From Emmonsiellopsis sp. PD_33 (taxonomy: Eukaryota > Ascomycota > Eurotiomycetes > Onygenales > Ajellomycetaceae): a DNA stretch of 64,000 nucleotides. The position numbers and the translations under genes were made by a program. Within the stretch, counting starts at the first letter, position 1. Every line of letters starts with the position of its first letter. The notes beneath the pieces were generated by a model, which saw nothing but the letters and a program-made list of their open reading frames with translations, ran no database searches and was not told the origin of the DNA. The stretch spans positions 1-64,000 of the forward strand of contig JANTQF010000148.1 in NCBI GenBank assembly GCA_032988165.1, in the 5' to 3' direction. Below are positions 1-11,681 of this stretch, in pieces.

Positions 1-130
1 CATTAATTTTGTAGTAGATCTCCTCATGAGTGATGGCTGCAAGAATATTCTTATCATTATTGACTGTCTCAGTAAAGGTGTTATTCTTGAACCCTGTGTG
101 AAGATGGATGTGCTCACAGTGGCTAGAAGA
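1..130 (+). mobile_element. Ty3/gypsy integrase fragment, same family as elements A and B
   Basis: Frame 2 reads through DLLMSDGCKNILIIIDCLSK and GVILEPCVKMD, the start of a Ty3/gypsy integrase catalytic core (first Asp of the D,D-E triad near the IIID block). The nucleotides closely match the reverse complement of element A around 46.70-46.82 kb and of element B around 54.42-54.52 kb, so this is a piece of the same chromodomain retroelement family in opposite orientation. The match fades after the GTGGCTA at about 120-128, and the frame stops at 140-142. The element must continue left of the window. No LTR joins it on the right, so it looks truncated. Confidence 0.8.
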
Positions 131-142
131 TGGATGTCATAG

Positions 143-3100
143 ATAGAAACCCATTGCATATTCCCCTGGTTTTTGGATCTGCGGGGATTTGTATTTATAC
201 CATGTTAACGGACGGGGGAATATATTTATTACCTAGGTAGTCTACTATCTATATTGTTAGAGATGGCCACCGGTATAAAACTCCATGTTACTAGCCGTTC
301 ACCAGCTCTGCTTGGGCACTTTATTGAACCCCAGTGTGTCTACTGAGTATTAGTTGAATACTCATATTCGGTACACGAACTGCTGACCCCCGCTTGTCCA
401 GTTGGCGGGCAGAGCCACAGACGGGCGCCCTAGGCTCCAATGGCTGGCATGAAGAAGGGATTATGTGAATGGTGTTTAGACGATGCTATGGATTGATTCT
501 TGGGATTTTGATATTAGGCGAATGATGTAGGCTCAAAAAGATGTCGAGTGAGTCCATTCTAAGAATGCGGGGACCCTTTTCTTGAACGATTTGTCAATGT
601 ATCTTGCCTTGCTGTACTAATTTGAGAGAGAATAAATATAATTCACGTTTGGATGGCTCCAAAGTAAATGAAGTAGCGGCCGGCGGCATGATAGACTGAG
701 TCAGATACACATAACTGGCAGACGCCTATTCTGAAGAAGTTATGACTCCCGTTATTCACTTCCATATCTTGTATGGGGCCCAGTGAGTGGTGGCTTTCTT
801 GGGTTCGTGTCGTTTGCAGAATAGGGAATCTGGGAATGGTGACTTCGGTATGTTGCCCCGGGCGTGCCCCATAGGTCAATTAAAGGGGTGATCCTCGTTG
901 TGATTATTTGCCCCATGACGATAACAGCCCTCGAAGGACGATTGTCAGATAGAAATGCGTGCTCAATTTCAAAAGGCGATTCGCGGGCATCGCAGTCCTG
1001 TTTTAGAGGCCTAACTGGAATAGGCCAGTGGTGGAATATTCCTTCATGCATGTAATCTTCTCGATATTTATGTTCGGGCCATGTCATCATGATGAGATTG
1101 CGCTAGCAGCTTCAAACAGTGCGCACAACTGTTTCCCCAAGGCCAACTACTGGCTACGGCGCAGAATCTGGCGTCCAATAGACTGTAGCATATTTTCAAG
1201 GGCAAACGGGATTCCCCACGGGGAAGACTTGAGAGGGGAACATTAGCGCAATCATACTGATGAAGCCGTCCATCCATCCATTCAAATAATCCGATCAATC
1301 TAATTCTGCAGATGACCTGCATCACCCGCTGTGATTGAAGATGACGATATGCTTATGAGACTGCTGGGGGGATTTAATAGGCGGTTTGGTTAGAGCAGGG
1401 GGTTCGAAAATGCAGCTCAGCTTGGCCAGATTAAAATATGTTTGTCTTGGGGATCCGGCTCGATTAGTAGTTTCTGGATAGTAGATAACAATCTAATAGT
1501 AAGTCAACCGTGGGAATCCAACAATGGACTTAGTTCTAAGTCCGTGATGGCTTGATCGAGGATGGGGTTAGTTGTTAAGTCCGTGGTGGTCCAGGCAGCG
1601 GAAGGCTCCGTTTTTGACACTTCGGCGAGCTTTGAACGATGCTGCGCTTCGATTGCGTGGTCATTGTTGGGAATCAAATGCAAGTTAATATCTGTGGCTG
1701 GCTCTGGCAGTGGCTTCCCCGGAGTCAAATGTTGTTTATTCAACCCCTGATATAGTTAGACCAGTAGGACTTGGCATGACGTGTGATTTTCCAGGTTTGG
1801 GGGTCGTCCCTGGAGCCAGGCAAACGTTAGCAGAGCTAACCGGGCTACTGGGAAGGTATCGTTATTACCTTTCTTCAGCACTTGAGGGATTGATCCATGG
1901 ACGCGGCACGTGTGGGGCGTTGCCCGTCCTCCAACCATGCATTTCTCGTCGACACACTTGCTTTTTTTAGGTCCATTGAGACCTCAGAATGAGATACTTC
2001 GTAGATAGGAGATAACAAAAACTGTATTGATGGAGGGGGCGAGGATAGGGACGATGCCTCGTGAAAATCCCATAGTCCACAGCGATTTGCTTCCGGAGCG
2101 GGAATCCTGTAGGAAAATCTGAATGCAGCCGGCCGTCTCTTCTGGGCTAGTGAGCCTAGTTGATCTGATCATGTTTCTCTATTACAATTCAACAGCACTA
2201 AAATTTGAGACCAATCCAAGAGGCCGAAGATAAAAATTATCAAAACTTCAAGGAGCAACGGTATCTCGTCATAACCATGGTCCATCAAGGAATGTATGTC
2301 CGTGACAATCCGGATCTACATATAATATATTGGGTTCAAGGCATTCCGAGTCCACCGGCGATTCAACACTCGTGTGGACCAAAATCATACAGGACCATCC
2401 TGCTGGGCCATGGTGTTGGAAGATGTTGCCATGAGACGGACATAGATTGTTATGGGACAGGGGAGCTGCAGCAATCCCATGGATCGAGCACCATACATTC
2501 GGCCCATAGAGCTGATTTTTTCCTCTCGGAATCCCCAAGGACAGAGGAGGGAGCCAAGATTGAAACCTGTAGCTTTTGGCATGAGTCTTTGAAAGTCAAC
2601 ACCTGGCCGGCACAATTGCCTTGACGTTTTGCGGGAGGTGCGGATCAGGACCTAGCATGGGTATGAGGAGTGCCTTGTTTCTGCAACTGGGAAAGAGGAT
2701 GACTTCCAAATGGTAATGTCAGGGACTCAATAGCCGTTGAGTTGATAGGGATGCATCAAACTTCGTGCAGAAGAAAGAACCGTGTTGTGGGTGATGTTGC
2801 ACATACATGTGCCACGATGGAAGTTCCCAAGATCAATGGAAGACGCGGTTCAATCGGGTTTTGGGGTCATACATATGTACCCCATAGTGTGCCGAAGACA
2901 TTCCCCCGTTAACGCCGATTAACCGTGTGTAATTACGGTTCCGGCGGGAACTGCGTTTGCTGGGCTGGAATGTTGGAGGAGATTTGGAGCAGAAGCTTGT
3001 TTGACGTCGTTGCGAACTAGTGGATTCTGACTAAGCAACCAGGGCCGTTGGCTTTCCTCGACATCAAACGTTCATCTCGACTGGCCAACTGGACGGTTCA

Positions 3101-4725
3101 ACACCGGTCCGCCGTCGAACCGGCGGAGAAGAGCCCTGGTAGTATCCTGGGCTCTGGGGATGTGAGGTAAGGACCCTTTCCACGAAGGCAATTGATTTAG
3201 GTTTCAACTGTTAACCTTGTTCCGTGGCCGCAGGCTTGGTTCCTGGATGCTTGATTTGGCCCAAGGAAAGCCGTCTAACTTTGGTGACTACAGTAGTAAT
3301 AGCAAATCAGAGGCCCATACTGCCTCGCAGCCGATCTACTACTCCATATGTGATCCAGTGCTTTATGGATCTATTGACCAATTTCAATATTCTGGAAGAT
3401 TACCCATGCAGTTCACAAAGCTCGCCCGTTATGAGCCTGCTAGAAACACAATATCGAAGGAATCCTCACCTCCCCAGCGTGACGCAGTCTATGGCCCCCA
3501 CGATAGATGTGATGGGCGCGCATCTTGAAGTTTGTTTGATCGACCCCGGTTCTTCATGCCTCTGCGCCAGACCAAATCTGGAAAATGAATAGACCCTAAA
3601 CTCAAATCATAGCTCAATAGCTTTTGAGAAAACGCATGGACCAAATCGTGGCATGTCCAGCAAAACTTCCCCAACTTCATAGTCCCATCAATTCGGCTCT
3701 TCCCAGGGTTGCCAAATGTTGAAGTAGCGTCTGCATCCCTGGTAGGCTGGTACCGCCCAAATGGCCAATTGTGGAAGCGCATGAGAGCGGTTTTATGCTA
3801 ACATCGGCAGCCAAGGTCTTCCCTTGCTAGTTATTTGCAAACGAAATATTGGTGCCCCGGAGTTCGTAAGAGCACGATATAGCGCCACAAGCCGGATCGC
3901 TTGCTCATATTACTTTGCCCTGCAGAGCTAACCGATGCCATTCTTGCATATATGGGAGTGAGAGATGTGGCAGGGCGCTCCCGTCTCCGTGGTATTGTTT
4001 AGCGCACTTTTGCCTCTTGTGTAACTATTTGAATGGGAAGCACTTCATACGCCGCCAACATTCCACGACGATCCCACACTGATATATTTAGACCCCTACA
4101 ATTTACTACTATGCACGAGGGGAATCTTTCTATTCAATAAGTCAGAAAGTTTGATGGCCGCCGGCGGAACAAGGATGTATTTACATTTCCGGTACGAAGG
4201 TTATCTACTCGTTGCCTGCCCTCGTTACGAAAGTTGAATCTCCGGCTCCCTATCGAGCAACAAACGTTTCCCGGTTTTTTTGAAACTCTATATCACTCCC
4301 CGGAAGCCTCTCAACCAAGCCCCTTCTGCGATCAATCCTGCTATATATTCGCCCGAACCCGAACCCAACGCACTGGATTCTGTGCCCATTTTTGAGTCAT
4401 GCACTTATGATTATGGAAATTTGGCAGCCGAACAATATTTTTCTTCGGGATAACCTTATCCTCTTGACACTTGAATGCCGATGTCTGGAAACAGATTTAT
4501 ACGAGAGGGATCATATGAAATCGAAAGTGAACCAATAATTCCAGATGTAGGAACCCATCATCTCATACTCCCACATTTATATTGCTCGTTCCCAGATCCA
4601 TATACTTCTCAGATTTTGGCCTATCTGTATACACTTGATACAGTGCTGCTCACCCTTTGAGGGTACTCGGGTAATACTGTGTTTTGATAGTGATACCAGT
4701 TTCTGAACACAATGACTAATGAAAG
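143..4725. other. Gene-poor stretch, nothing supported
   Basis: About 4.6 kb with ordinary base composition and CpG present, unlike the right half of the window. Several open frames of 60-139 codons exist on both strands (for example 2205-2624 + and 752-1090 -). They overlap each other, lack recognisable motifs and do not join through plausible introns, so I call none of them genes. Bases 204-420 resemble LTR-type sequence (a TGTTAACGGACGGGGG start and a TATAAAA box) but have no partner copy here. It may be a decayed intergenic region or an old pseudogene. Confidence 0.5.
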
Positions 4726-6148
4726 ATGTTGCAATCATATAGCCCTCCCCTGACAGGGAAGATGCGTCTCTATGCCCGCCATGGTAGGTGTCTCTTATAA
4801 CACTATTCCCCTTTCACTCTGATCATAACTGACTCCATTTCTAACCATTGATTGACTAGCCATATCGATACTCGATCCTTAACATCAAGTGTCACTGACT
4901 ACAGATATATTAACGGGAGACGATATCATCGATATCATGAAGGATGTATGTTCCCTAGCGACTCCCGTTTCACGCACTGCAGGCGATGTTACTAAGCCGG
5001 TCTACAGCATACATATACCCGAATGACGAACCAGAACTGGATCGTCAAGACATGCAACATCATATGTGGAAAATTGTTAATCAGGGGAGAATTTATTTTT
5101 GTCCTCTGAGGAATCCGAAACAGATACTTGATGTCGGAACTGGTTCTGGTATGGTTTCAAGCTTTCCCTGCTTGTTGCAATTTAATCTCCTTTCATGAAA
5201 CATCAAAACATCAAATAAAACGTTAATATCCTGCAAGAATGATTGCTCGTCGCACGGTCGAATAGATACATAAATGCTAACAACTTTCTCAACAGGAATA
5301 TGGCCAATCGAACTGGGTACGTAAAATGGATGGCACTCCCTATGCACGCGCTTAATTCTTCAGTCGACTTATGGCTAGCCTCATAGCCCTCAAAACCATA
5401 CAGCAACATTCGCTACCGCCGTTGAGTCGGTCGCTGACTATTTTATTCCAATTAAATAGCCGCATACTTCCCAAACGCCGAAATTACCGGGACAGATCTA
5501 TCTCCCGTGCAGCCTACAAATGTTCCCGATAATGTCCACTTCTATATCGATGATGCGATGGAGACGGACTGGTTATGGCCCGAAAATCATTTCGATTACA
5601 TACACGCATCGATGCTGTCAGGGTCTTTTCGTTCCTTTGACGATCTCCTCCGGACTGCCTACAGGTACCTGAAACCGGGTGGATGGATAGAATGTCATGA
5701 TGTAGACATTGCTATTCGCTGCGACGACGGCAGTGTGCCCACTGACGCGATGGACTCCTGGGGTCCATATCAATTCCAGAACTGGATAACGCTTCTTACA
5801 AAGGCAACAAGTACCATGGATTCCCCACGCCCGATTCGATCTGCGCACTATATATCGAAGTGGATGCGTGAGATTGGTTTTAAAAATATTCAAGAAAGCG
5901 TCAGGAAAATTCCTATCACTCCGTGGCACAAAGATCCATACTTGAGGGAGATCGGCGAGTGGAATCAAATGAACTGGCTAGAAGGGCTTGCTGCACTTTC
6001 GTGGGTGCCTTTTGGCGAGCGCGGGCTTGGTTGGACGCGACAACAGATTGAGGTTTTCTTAGTCGATGTCCGGAAGAGCTTGCTTAACCTTGACTACCAT
6101 GCATACAATAACCTGCATGTAGTTATTGCCAGGAAACCTTTTTGCTAA
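4726..6148 (+). CDS. LaeA/UMTA-like SAM-dependent methyltransferase
   Basis: Five exons: 4726-4787, 4905-4945, 5008-5148, 5296-5316 and 5460-6148, summing to 954 nt (317 residues). Introns use GTGTCT, GTATGT, GTATGG and GTACGT donors with AG acceptors. The N-terminus has the family block HGRYINGRRYHRYHEG followed by YIYPNDEPELDRQDMQHHMW. SAM-binding motif I is LDVGTGSG (residues 75-82), followed by GIWPIEL and ITGTDLSPVQP. The post-I region has DDAMETDWLWPENHFDYIHA and LKPGGWIECHD. This is the class-I Rossmann fold of the fungal LaeA-like/UMTA family, some members of which act in secondary metabolism. The substrate cannot be told. Exon 4 is only 21 nt but is needed to complete GIWPIEL. The start was chosen because it opens the conserved KMRLYARHG block. 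No biosynthetic genes lie beside it. Confidence 0.88.
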
Positions 6149-6918
6149 TCAAATTATACCGGTAAATATAACTCCCCATGCCATCCTTGTCGACTGACGA
6201 GTTGAGAAACGAATAGAGAACTGACCAAAATGCAAACGGATAGGGCTTGGGAAACAATTTCGATTATTTTTCAACGATTTATTCGCACTTTTAGTTGGTG
6301 GTGACCATATTACGGAGTTTTATATTTTAAATCATGCGGATAGAAAACCTACTTCTTGAATAGGGGCTGGCCAGCCACCAACACTCCCATGTTTTGAGCG
6401 ATGGTTTGGTTTAGATTTCTGTGTTATTTATTGAAGTCATGTTTTATTTCTTACTCATTGGATTCCCCGCCACGGGTTATCCTTTTCGGCGACCTTGGTG
6501 TTTATATGCCACTCTGTTTTGATGTTGATTGTTCTATTTTGTTTCCTGCCTCCATCCAATTTTTCTTTACGTGCTGCTTTTTTGACCACACTGTTTTATA
6601 CTCTGGAACCGCGCCTTTTGGATATCACCTGCAGCCTAGGCAGAATGGGCATGTATAAATTTATTGGCTATATTTGAAAGTCGGTCGTTCAACGCGCGGT
6701 TCCCTTATAAGTTAACATGCGCCTGGGCTACACTGCGGATACCCTGATGACGTTGAATGCGGTTTCTTTCCCCCTGATTTATACCATCCATCATCCCCAG
6801 AAATTTTGTATATATCAGTCCCTCTGTCTGCTGTAAATACAAGCCTCCCTTTTTGATGCCCTCACACCCCCCTTTCTCACCCTATCTCACAACAATCAAA
6901 CCGCCTTTAAATCAACCT
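6149..6918. other. Intergenic, convergent 3' regions
   Basis: This T-rich stretch lies between the convergent ends of the methyltransferase gene and the 503-residue gene. The open frames inside (6401-6658) encode a Phe/Cys-rich low-complexity peptide without homology that I recognise. It probably holds the two 3' untranslated regions. I see nothing else in it. Confidence 0.5.
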
Positions 6919-8430
6919 CTAAGGGACCACCCCCAGCCCCTCAAAATACCGGCAACATCTCAAAAACGCCTCTAACCAGTAAAACTCCCTCTCGTCATGT
7001 GGCGTACCCCGAATTGCCGTTAATGTCCTGTTCACTTCTCGACTCTGATGACTAGTTAACTCATCCAGGCGATATGGTACAACGAAGCACGGGCGTTTTG
7101 TCGTTATGCCCGGTTTCTCATTGAATGGAGACGCGGAATAGGGGGTATTATGGGTACGGAGAATGAGCGGAATTTTAAACGGCTGAGGCGCTGGGTGGGG
7201 AGTTTGAAGGGGAGGGTTGCGCCGGTATGCGGCATAGCCGGGGACGGGGCCGCGGGGCCCGGGGGTGGGGTTGAGGGTGAGTTGGGTGATTGTATCCGGG
7301 ATGGTTTTGAGGGCCGCAGGAAGGTAAACGTATTTTAACCCTTTGATTGCCGTGTAAAGGTCACGGAGAATGGGGTCTGGGTATTTATGATACTGGTTTA
7401 CTGTGGCCGTGTCTGGATGCTGGGATGTTGATGAATCTGAGTGAGCCTGCACCACATCATCCCTCTCCCCATCGTTGAGTTTTAACGATGATAGTACGGT
7501 TTGCATATCATCTTCCTCCTCCTCCTCCTCCTTATTCAGCCCTTTGCAAGCAGCCACGATCTCCCCCAGCTCCGGCGGAAACTTCTCAACCCCGTTTACA
7601 AACACCCTCAAACACTTCTCGACCGGCACCACCTGCACCGTATTTGGCCAAAATAACGATGGAGCTCGCAATGCTTTTATATTGTATCTTGGCCGCAAAG
7701 GATGGTCCCGCATTATCTTCTCCGCCTCGAGTCGGAGTCCCGAGACAAGATGTCCCACATTCCTGCCTCCGGGCGGCAGTGTCCGACGTGGGTCCCTCGC
7801 CGAACGCACCAGGTCGGGATATGTTTCAAAAATATCCGCCATGCGCTTTAATTGGCCGGCTTTGACGCTGTTAAACTTGTGCTGCGCATCTTTCACAGCG
7901 CGCCAGTGGGCTTCCAGTCCGTTAAGGGTGAGGAAGTTATCAGTGACTGCGAGCGGGGCGTTGGCGAAGGGGGTTAACAGTGCAGCATATTGAACGGAGA
8001 TGCCGAGGTGGAGGAAGATTTTTTTGTGCAGGTGCACTTTTATTAGGTTTATGGGGTTTGTGTTGTGCGTCAGGGAGAGACTGGTGGATAAGGGGGATAT
8101 GTTTGGGGATTTGGGTAGTTGGAGCAGGTTGTAGATGGTGCAGTAGAGGTTAAAATAGCGTTTGATGACTTCAAAGCCCTTGTGGTTCGGGGTCTCTTGG
8201 GGGGCACCATTGCGTGTTAGGTGAGCGAGGATGTGCGGATCCAGCTGTGGATTGTTGCAGGAAGATAGTTGAAGGAGATGATAGAGAGTGAGGTCGTGGA
8301 TGGTGTCGAGGACCTGGGCTGCGGGCAGGGAGGAGAGGGTGCGGGCTTGGCTTTCCGGCGAGGGGCCTCTCATTTTCTTCTTCCCCATTTGTGGTGGCGG
8401 TTGGTTTCTGTCTTTTTTATCCAAATGCAA
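6919..8430 (-). CDS. Uncharacterised fungal protein, 503 residues
   Basis: Intronless frame of 503 residues, starting at 8430 on the minus strand. A later Met (MGKKKMRGP, residue 15) is an equally good start. I do not recognise a domain. The N-terminal half (about residues 30-290) is rich in Leu and helix-like. It includes the block LEAHWRAVKDAQHKFNSVKA, and then RHPLRPRYNIKALRAP-like basic sequence. An acidic run (NKEEEEEEDD, near residue 310) separates it from a Pro/Tyr-rich C-terminal half ending in EFYWLEAFLRCCRYFEGLGV. There is no signal peptide and no membrane helix. The long open frame, codon use like the neighbours and lack of repeats argue that it is real. It may be restricted to this fungal order. 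Confidence 0.7.
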   Translation of the reverse strand: MHLDKKDRNQPPPQMGKKKMRGPSPESQARTLSSLPAAQVLDTIHDLTLYHLLQLSSCNNPQLDPHILAHLTRNGAPQETPNHKGFEVIKRYFNLYCTIYNLLQLPKSPNISPLSTSLSLTHNTNPINLIKVHLHKKIFLHLGISVQYAALLTPFANAPLAVTDNFLTLNGLEAHWRAVKDAQHKFNSVKAGQLKRMADIFETYPDLVRSARDPRRTLPPGGRNVGHLVSGLRLEAEKIMRDHPLRPRYNIKALRAPSLFWPNTVQVVPVEKCLRVFVNGVEKFPPELGEIVAACKGLNKEEEEEEDDMQTVLSSLKLNDGERDDVVQAHSDSSTSQHPDTATVNQYHKYPDPILRDLYTAIKGLKYVYLPAALKTIPDTITQLTLNPTPGPRGPVPGYAAYRRNPPLQTPHPAPQPFKIPLILRTHNTPYSASPFNEKPGITTKRPCFVVPYRLDELTSHQSREVNRTLTAIRGTPHDEREFYWLEAFLRCCRYFEGLGVVP

Positions 8431-9158
8431 AAGGGGGTTTTGTTTTTGGGTCTTTGAGGACTTCCGGAGGGATGATGGAGTTCGTTTGAGTCATCCTCTA
8501 CAGGCTGCGGGAGTTAGTTAGCCTTGTTAGTTAATCTAGACGATATTAGCCCCTTGGCTATCTAGAGGCTTAGAAGAAGCGCTCGTTTCTCAAACGAGAT
8601 ATCTGTATATCCGAGGACAACCCCCGACTAGCGACGGGTGATATGGCAAGGTCCCTTGGTGCTTGCTTGCGGCGTGTTTACATGTATGGGAGAGTTACGG
8701 ATAGATAAAGGCGAATTGTTATACATTCGTACCCCGCAACTAAATCTCTGGTATGCGATAAGCTATTTAAATGCTTATATGCTACTAGTACAACTAAAGT
8801 CTGGAGGTAGTTAGTATGTGCACATTGAATAGACACTATTAGCTAAAATACTAGTATTTTTTCAATGGACGACAGACTATTTACGCCGTCTCTGAACACG
8901 GTGTTGGGTATAGATACTAGTAGCTACGTCATAACTAGGTCATCATATCTTGTTCCTGGCTGCTCTAACTAGTTGATACTGGGAGATAAACAATATAAAG
9001 AGCTGCTCGGCCATATGTAGGAAATATAATGGGTTAAACATTGTTAATCAGGTAAATCTACTCGATTCACCTCGGTTCGTCACCTCGGTTCGTACACCAT
9101 ATGGGTACTTCTTGCGTGCAACCCCTATTTCCCCCAAACCCAAATACTATCCGCAGAC
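8431..9158. promoter_or_regulatory. Divergent promoter region, 503-residue gene and malic enzyme
   Basis: 728 bp between the divergently transcribed 503-residue gene and the malic enzyme gene. It must carry both promoters. The half nearer the malic enzyme is AT-rich. A short repeat, ACCTCGGTTCGT, occurs twice in a row at about 9068-9092, just upstream of the malic enzyme start. No recognised transcription-factor site stands out. Confidence 0.4.
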
Positions 9159-11384
9159 ATGTCCTCAAAATTCCACAAGTTACCCCGGGCCGCGCAAGGC
9201 CCACTGGAATGTCCATTCGAAGTATGTTCCATTCCGATTCCAATTTGCCGTCCTTGGTACTGGTACTAACTAAATATATTTTAACTCTACTAGGGAAGCG
9301 AACTCATCGACAACCCTTCTTACAGCAAGGGCTCCGCGTTTCCCGACAATGAAAGAACCGAATTCAAGCTGCACGGCCTCTTGCCTCCTAATATCCAGAC
9401 ATTAGACGAGCAGGTGGACAGGGCGTACGCGCAGTATTCAAGCTGCACTGATGACTTGGGGAAAAATACGTTCATGGCCAGCATGAAGGCGCAGAATGAG
9501 GTGTTGTTTTATAAAGTGCGTATTCTATCCATGGAGTCAGTCTATTTAGGACATGTTTGGAACTGATTGTTTCAATGGGAAATTAGCTGCTACAAACGCA
9601 CCTAAAGGAGATGTTTAGTGTGATATATACACCCACCGAAGCCGATGCGATTGAAAATTACTCGCGGATATTCAGAAGGCCGGAGGGTTGCTTTTTGGAT
9701 ATTACCAAGCAAGATGCCATTGAAGAGAGTTTTGTGAATTTTGGGGGGAAGGGGGAGGATATTGATTATATTGTTGTTAGTGATGGGGAGGAGGTGAGAT
9801 ATGATCAGGTTCCCCTCATGTACCAGGGATGGTGCTAAATTGTTGTTGTCTGAAGATTTTAGGAATAGGTGACCAAGGCGTAGGTGGGATATTGATTTCC
9901 GTGGCCAAGCTGGCAATTACGACGATTTGCGCTGGTATCCATCCCCGGCGACAGCTTCCTGTGGTGCTTGACTGTGGGACGAATGTGAGATTGTGTAGAT
10001 ATGTTGTTGATGCAGCTCAGTATTGAACTAACCGGAATGTCAGAACGAGAAACTGTTAAATGACAAGCTGTATCTGGGTTTGCGACAAGCTCGCGTTCGG
10101 GGCCAGAAATACGATGAATTCGTGGATAAATTTGTCCAGGCTGCCAGGAAGAGATACCCGCGTGCATACATTCATTTGTGAGTTTGGTTGGGGTTGTGCT
10201 TAGCCTAGCAAAGAAAAGCTGACAGATTCTCTAGTGAAGACTTTGGTCGGGAGAATGCGAAAAGGCTTCTAGATAGATATCGCGAGAATATCCCCTGTTT
10301 CAACGACGACATCCAAGGAACGGGATGTGTAACGCTAGCTGCCCTCGTTGCTGCGCTCCATGTTAGTAAGGTCAAGTTCGAAGAGATCAGGGTTGTATGT
10401 TTTGGCACTGGATCGGCCGGTGCAGGAATCGCAGCGGAAATCTGCAACGCTATAGTCTCGGAATCAAATAAAGCAAAAGCGGAGGCAAGAAAGCAAATTT
10501 GGTATGAAATCAATCGGGTTCGCCCAGCATAAGAGGGGAAAATGAACTAATCAAACACATATAGGTGCCTCGACAAGCCAGGTCTCCTGCTCAAATCCCA
10601 GGGTGACAAGCTCACCCCTGCTCAAATGATGTTCGCGAGAGACGACGATGACTGGCCTGAAGGAGAGGGGCTGGATCTATATTCCGTGGTCCAAAGGGTC
10701 AAACCCCATGTCCTCATCGGGACATCAACGAAGCCTGGCGCTTTCACGGAGGAGATCATTAAGGAAATGGCAAAGCATGTCGATCAGCCTATCGTATTCC
10801 CCTTGAGCAACCCCACTCGCTTACATGAGGCTCAGCCAAATGATATCAATGAGTGGACGGAAGGACGCGGCCTCATTGCAACTGGAAGCCCATTTCCGCC
10901 GGTGGAGTATAACGGGAGGAAACGGGAAATCGGCAAGTCGATCCTAAAAAAATTTCTTTCTTTCTTGGAAAAGCATTATTTTTATTGGAGCCAGTAGCAG
11001 TGACATCTCCTCGTAACTTGCTAACTTCTGCTTTCTGCTATAGCGGAATGCAACAACTCAACCGCCTTCCCAGGCATCGGCCTTGGTGCAGTTTTGTCTC
11101 GGGCTCGCCTTATCACAGACAAAATGCTGGTCACTGCATCTAAAGCATTGGCAGCTCAAGCCCCCGCTCTGGAGGACCCAAATAAGCCCCTATTACCTGA
11201 CGTTGAAAGCGTTCGGGAGCTTAGCGTGAAGGTTGCCAGCGCGGTCATCAAGTGTGCGGTAGAAGATGGGCTGGCACAGGAAGAAGGGATCCCAAATGAT
11301 GAAAATGAGTTGGAAGAGTGGATTCACGTGCAGATGTGGGATCCTGAATATCGGACCCTGAAGAAAATTGATAGAACAGGTTGA
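9159..11384 (+). CDS. Malic enzyme (NAD(P)-dependent oxidative decarboxylase)
   Basis: Converts L-malate to pyruvate and CO2 with reduction of NAD(P). Eight exons: 9159-9221, 9294-9515, 9587-9793, 9856-9984, 10044-10177, 10235-10501, 10565-10932 and 11044-11384, giving 1731 nt (576 residues), normal for the family. Signature blocks in order: SVIYTPTEADA with the catalytic Tyr109; GIGDQGVGGILISVAK with catalytic Lys182; HFEDFG with metal ligands Glu253 and Asp254; PCFNDDIQGTG with Asp277; dinucleotide-binding FGTGSAGAG (308-316); IGTSTKPGAFTEE and FPLSNPTR. The start is MSSKFHKLPR, the usual fungal N-terminus; an upstream Met at 9101 would add an atypical leader. No clear mitochondrial targeting peptide is visible. 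Intron 7 begins with GC (GCAAGT at 10933) instead of GT, and intron 3 ends in AAG. NAD versus NADP use cannot be decided by eye. Confidence 0.95.
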
Positions 11385-11681
11385 TTTCTTGAGGGAGGAC
11401 TTGTAGGTAGATGCAAGGCATGCGTTCCAAGCCAGTATAGTATTCGAATGCGAGAGACAAACACATATTTTATTTTAGAAATAAAATAAAAAAGGGGGGA
11501 TGGAACTTAGTACCATTCCGCCCCCTAGCCTTTGCTGAGGTCTGGGAAGCGGCGTTAATACGAACGTGTCGCTGAAAGATGGCAAGCCAAAATGAAATAT
11601 TGCTGTCTCGGACAAATCTAACCAGATATTTGACTAGTGGGCTTGGCTTTGAAACGAACCCACCTTTTGAGTCATGCATAG
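11385..11681. other. Intergenic spacer
   Basis: 297 bp between two genes on the same strand. An A/T-rich stretch with TATTTTAGAAATAAAATAAAA lies near 11466-11488 and may serve the 3' end of the malic enzyme transcript. I see no gene. Confidence 0.4.

Noticed and set aside
1380..1420. GGTTCGAA near 1400 as a tRNA B box
   Set aside because: No A box or cloverleaf around it.
643..3782. Numerous open frames of 60-139 codons on both strands
   Set aside because: They overlap, have no motifs, and do not chain through plausible introns, so they are likely chance frames.
4475..4660. 61-codon open frame upstream of the methyltransferase
   Set aside because: No homology or link to the downstream gene; the conserved N-terminus starts at 4726.
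6401..6677. Phe/Cys-rich frames after the methyltransferase
   Set aside because: Low-complexity T-rich 3' flank without conserved features.
7475..7993. 172-codon frame on the plus strand
   Set aside because: Antisense shadow of the 503-residue gene; Ser/Pro-rich from complementing its codons.
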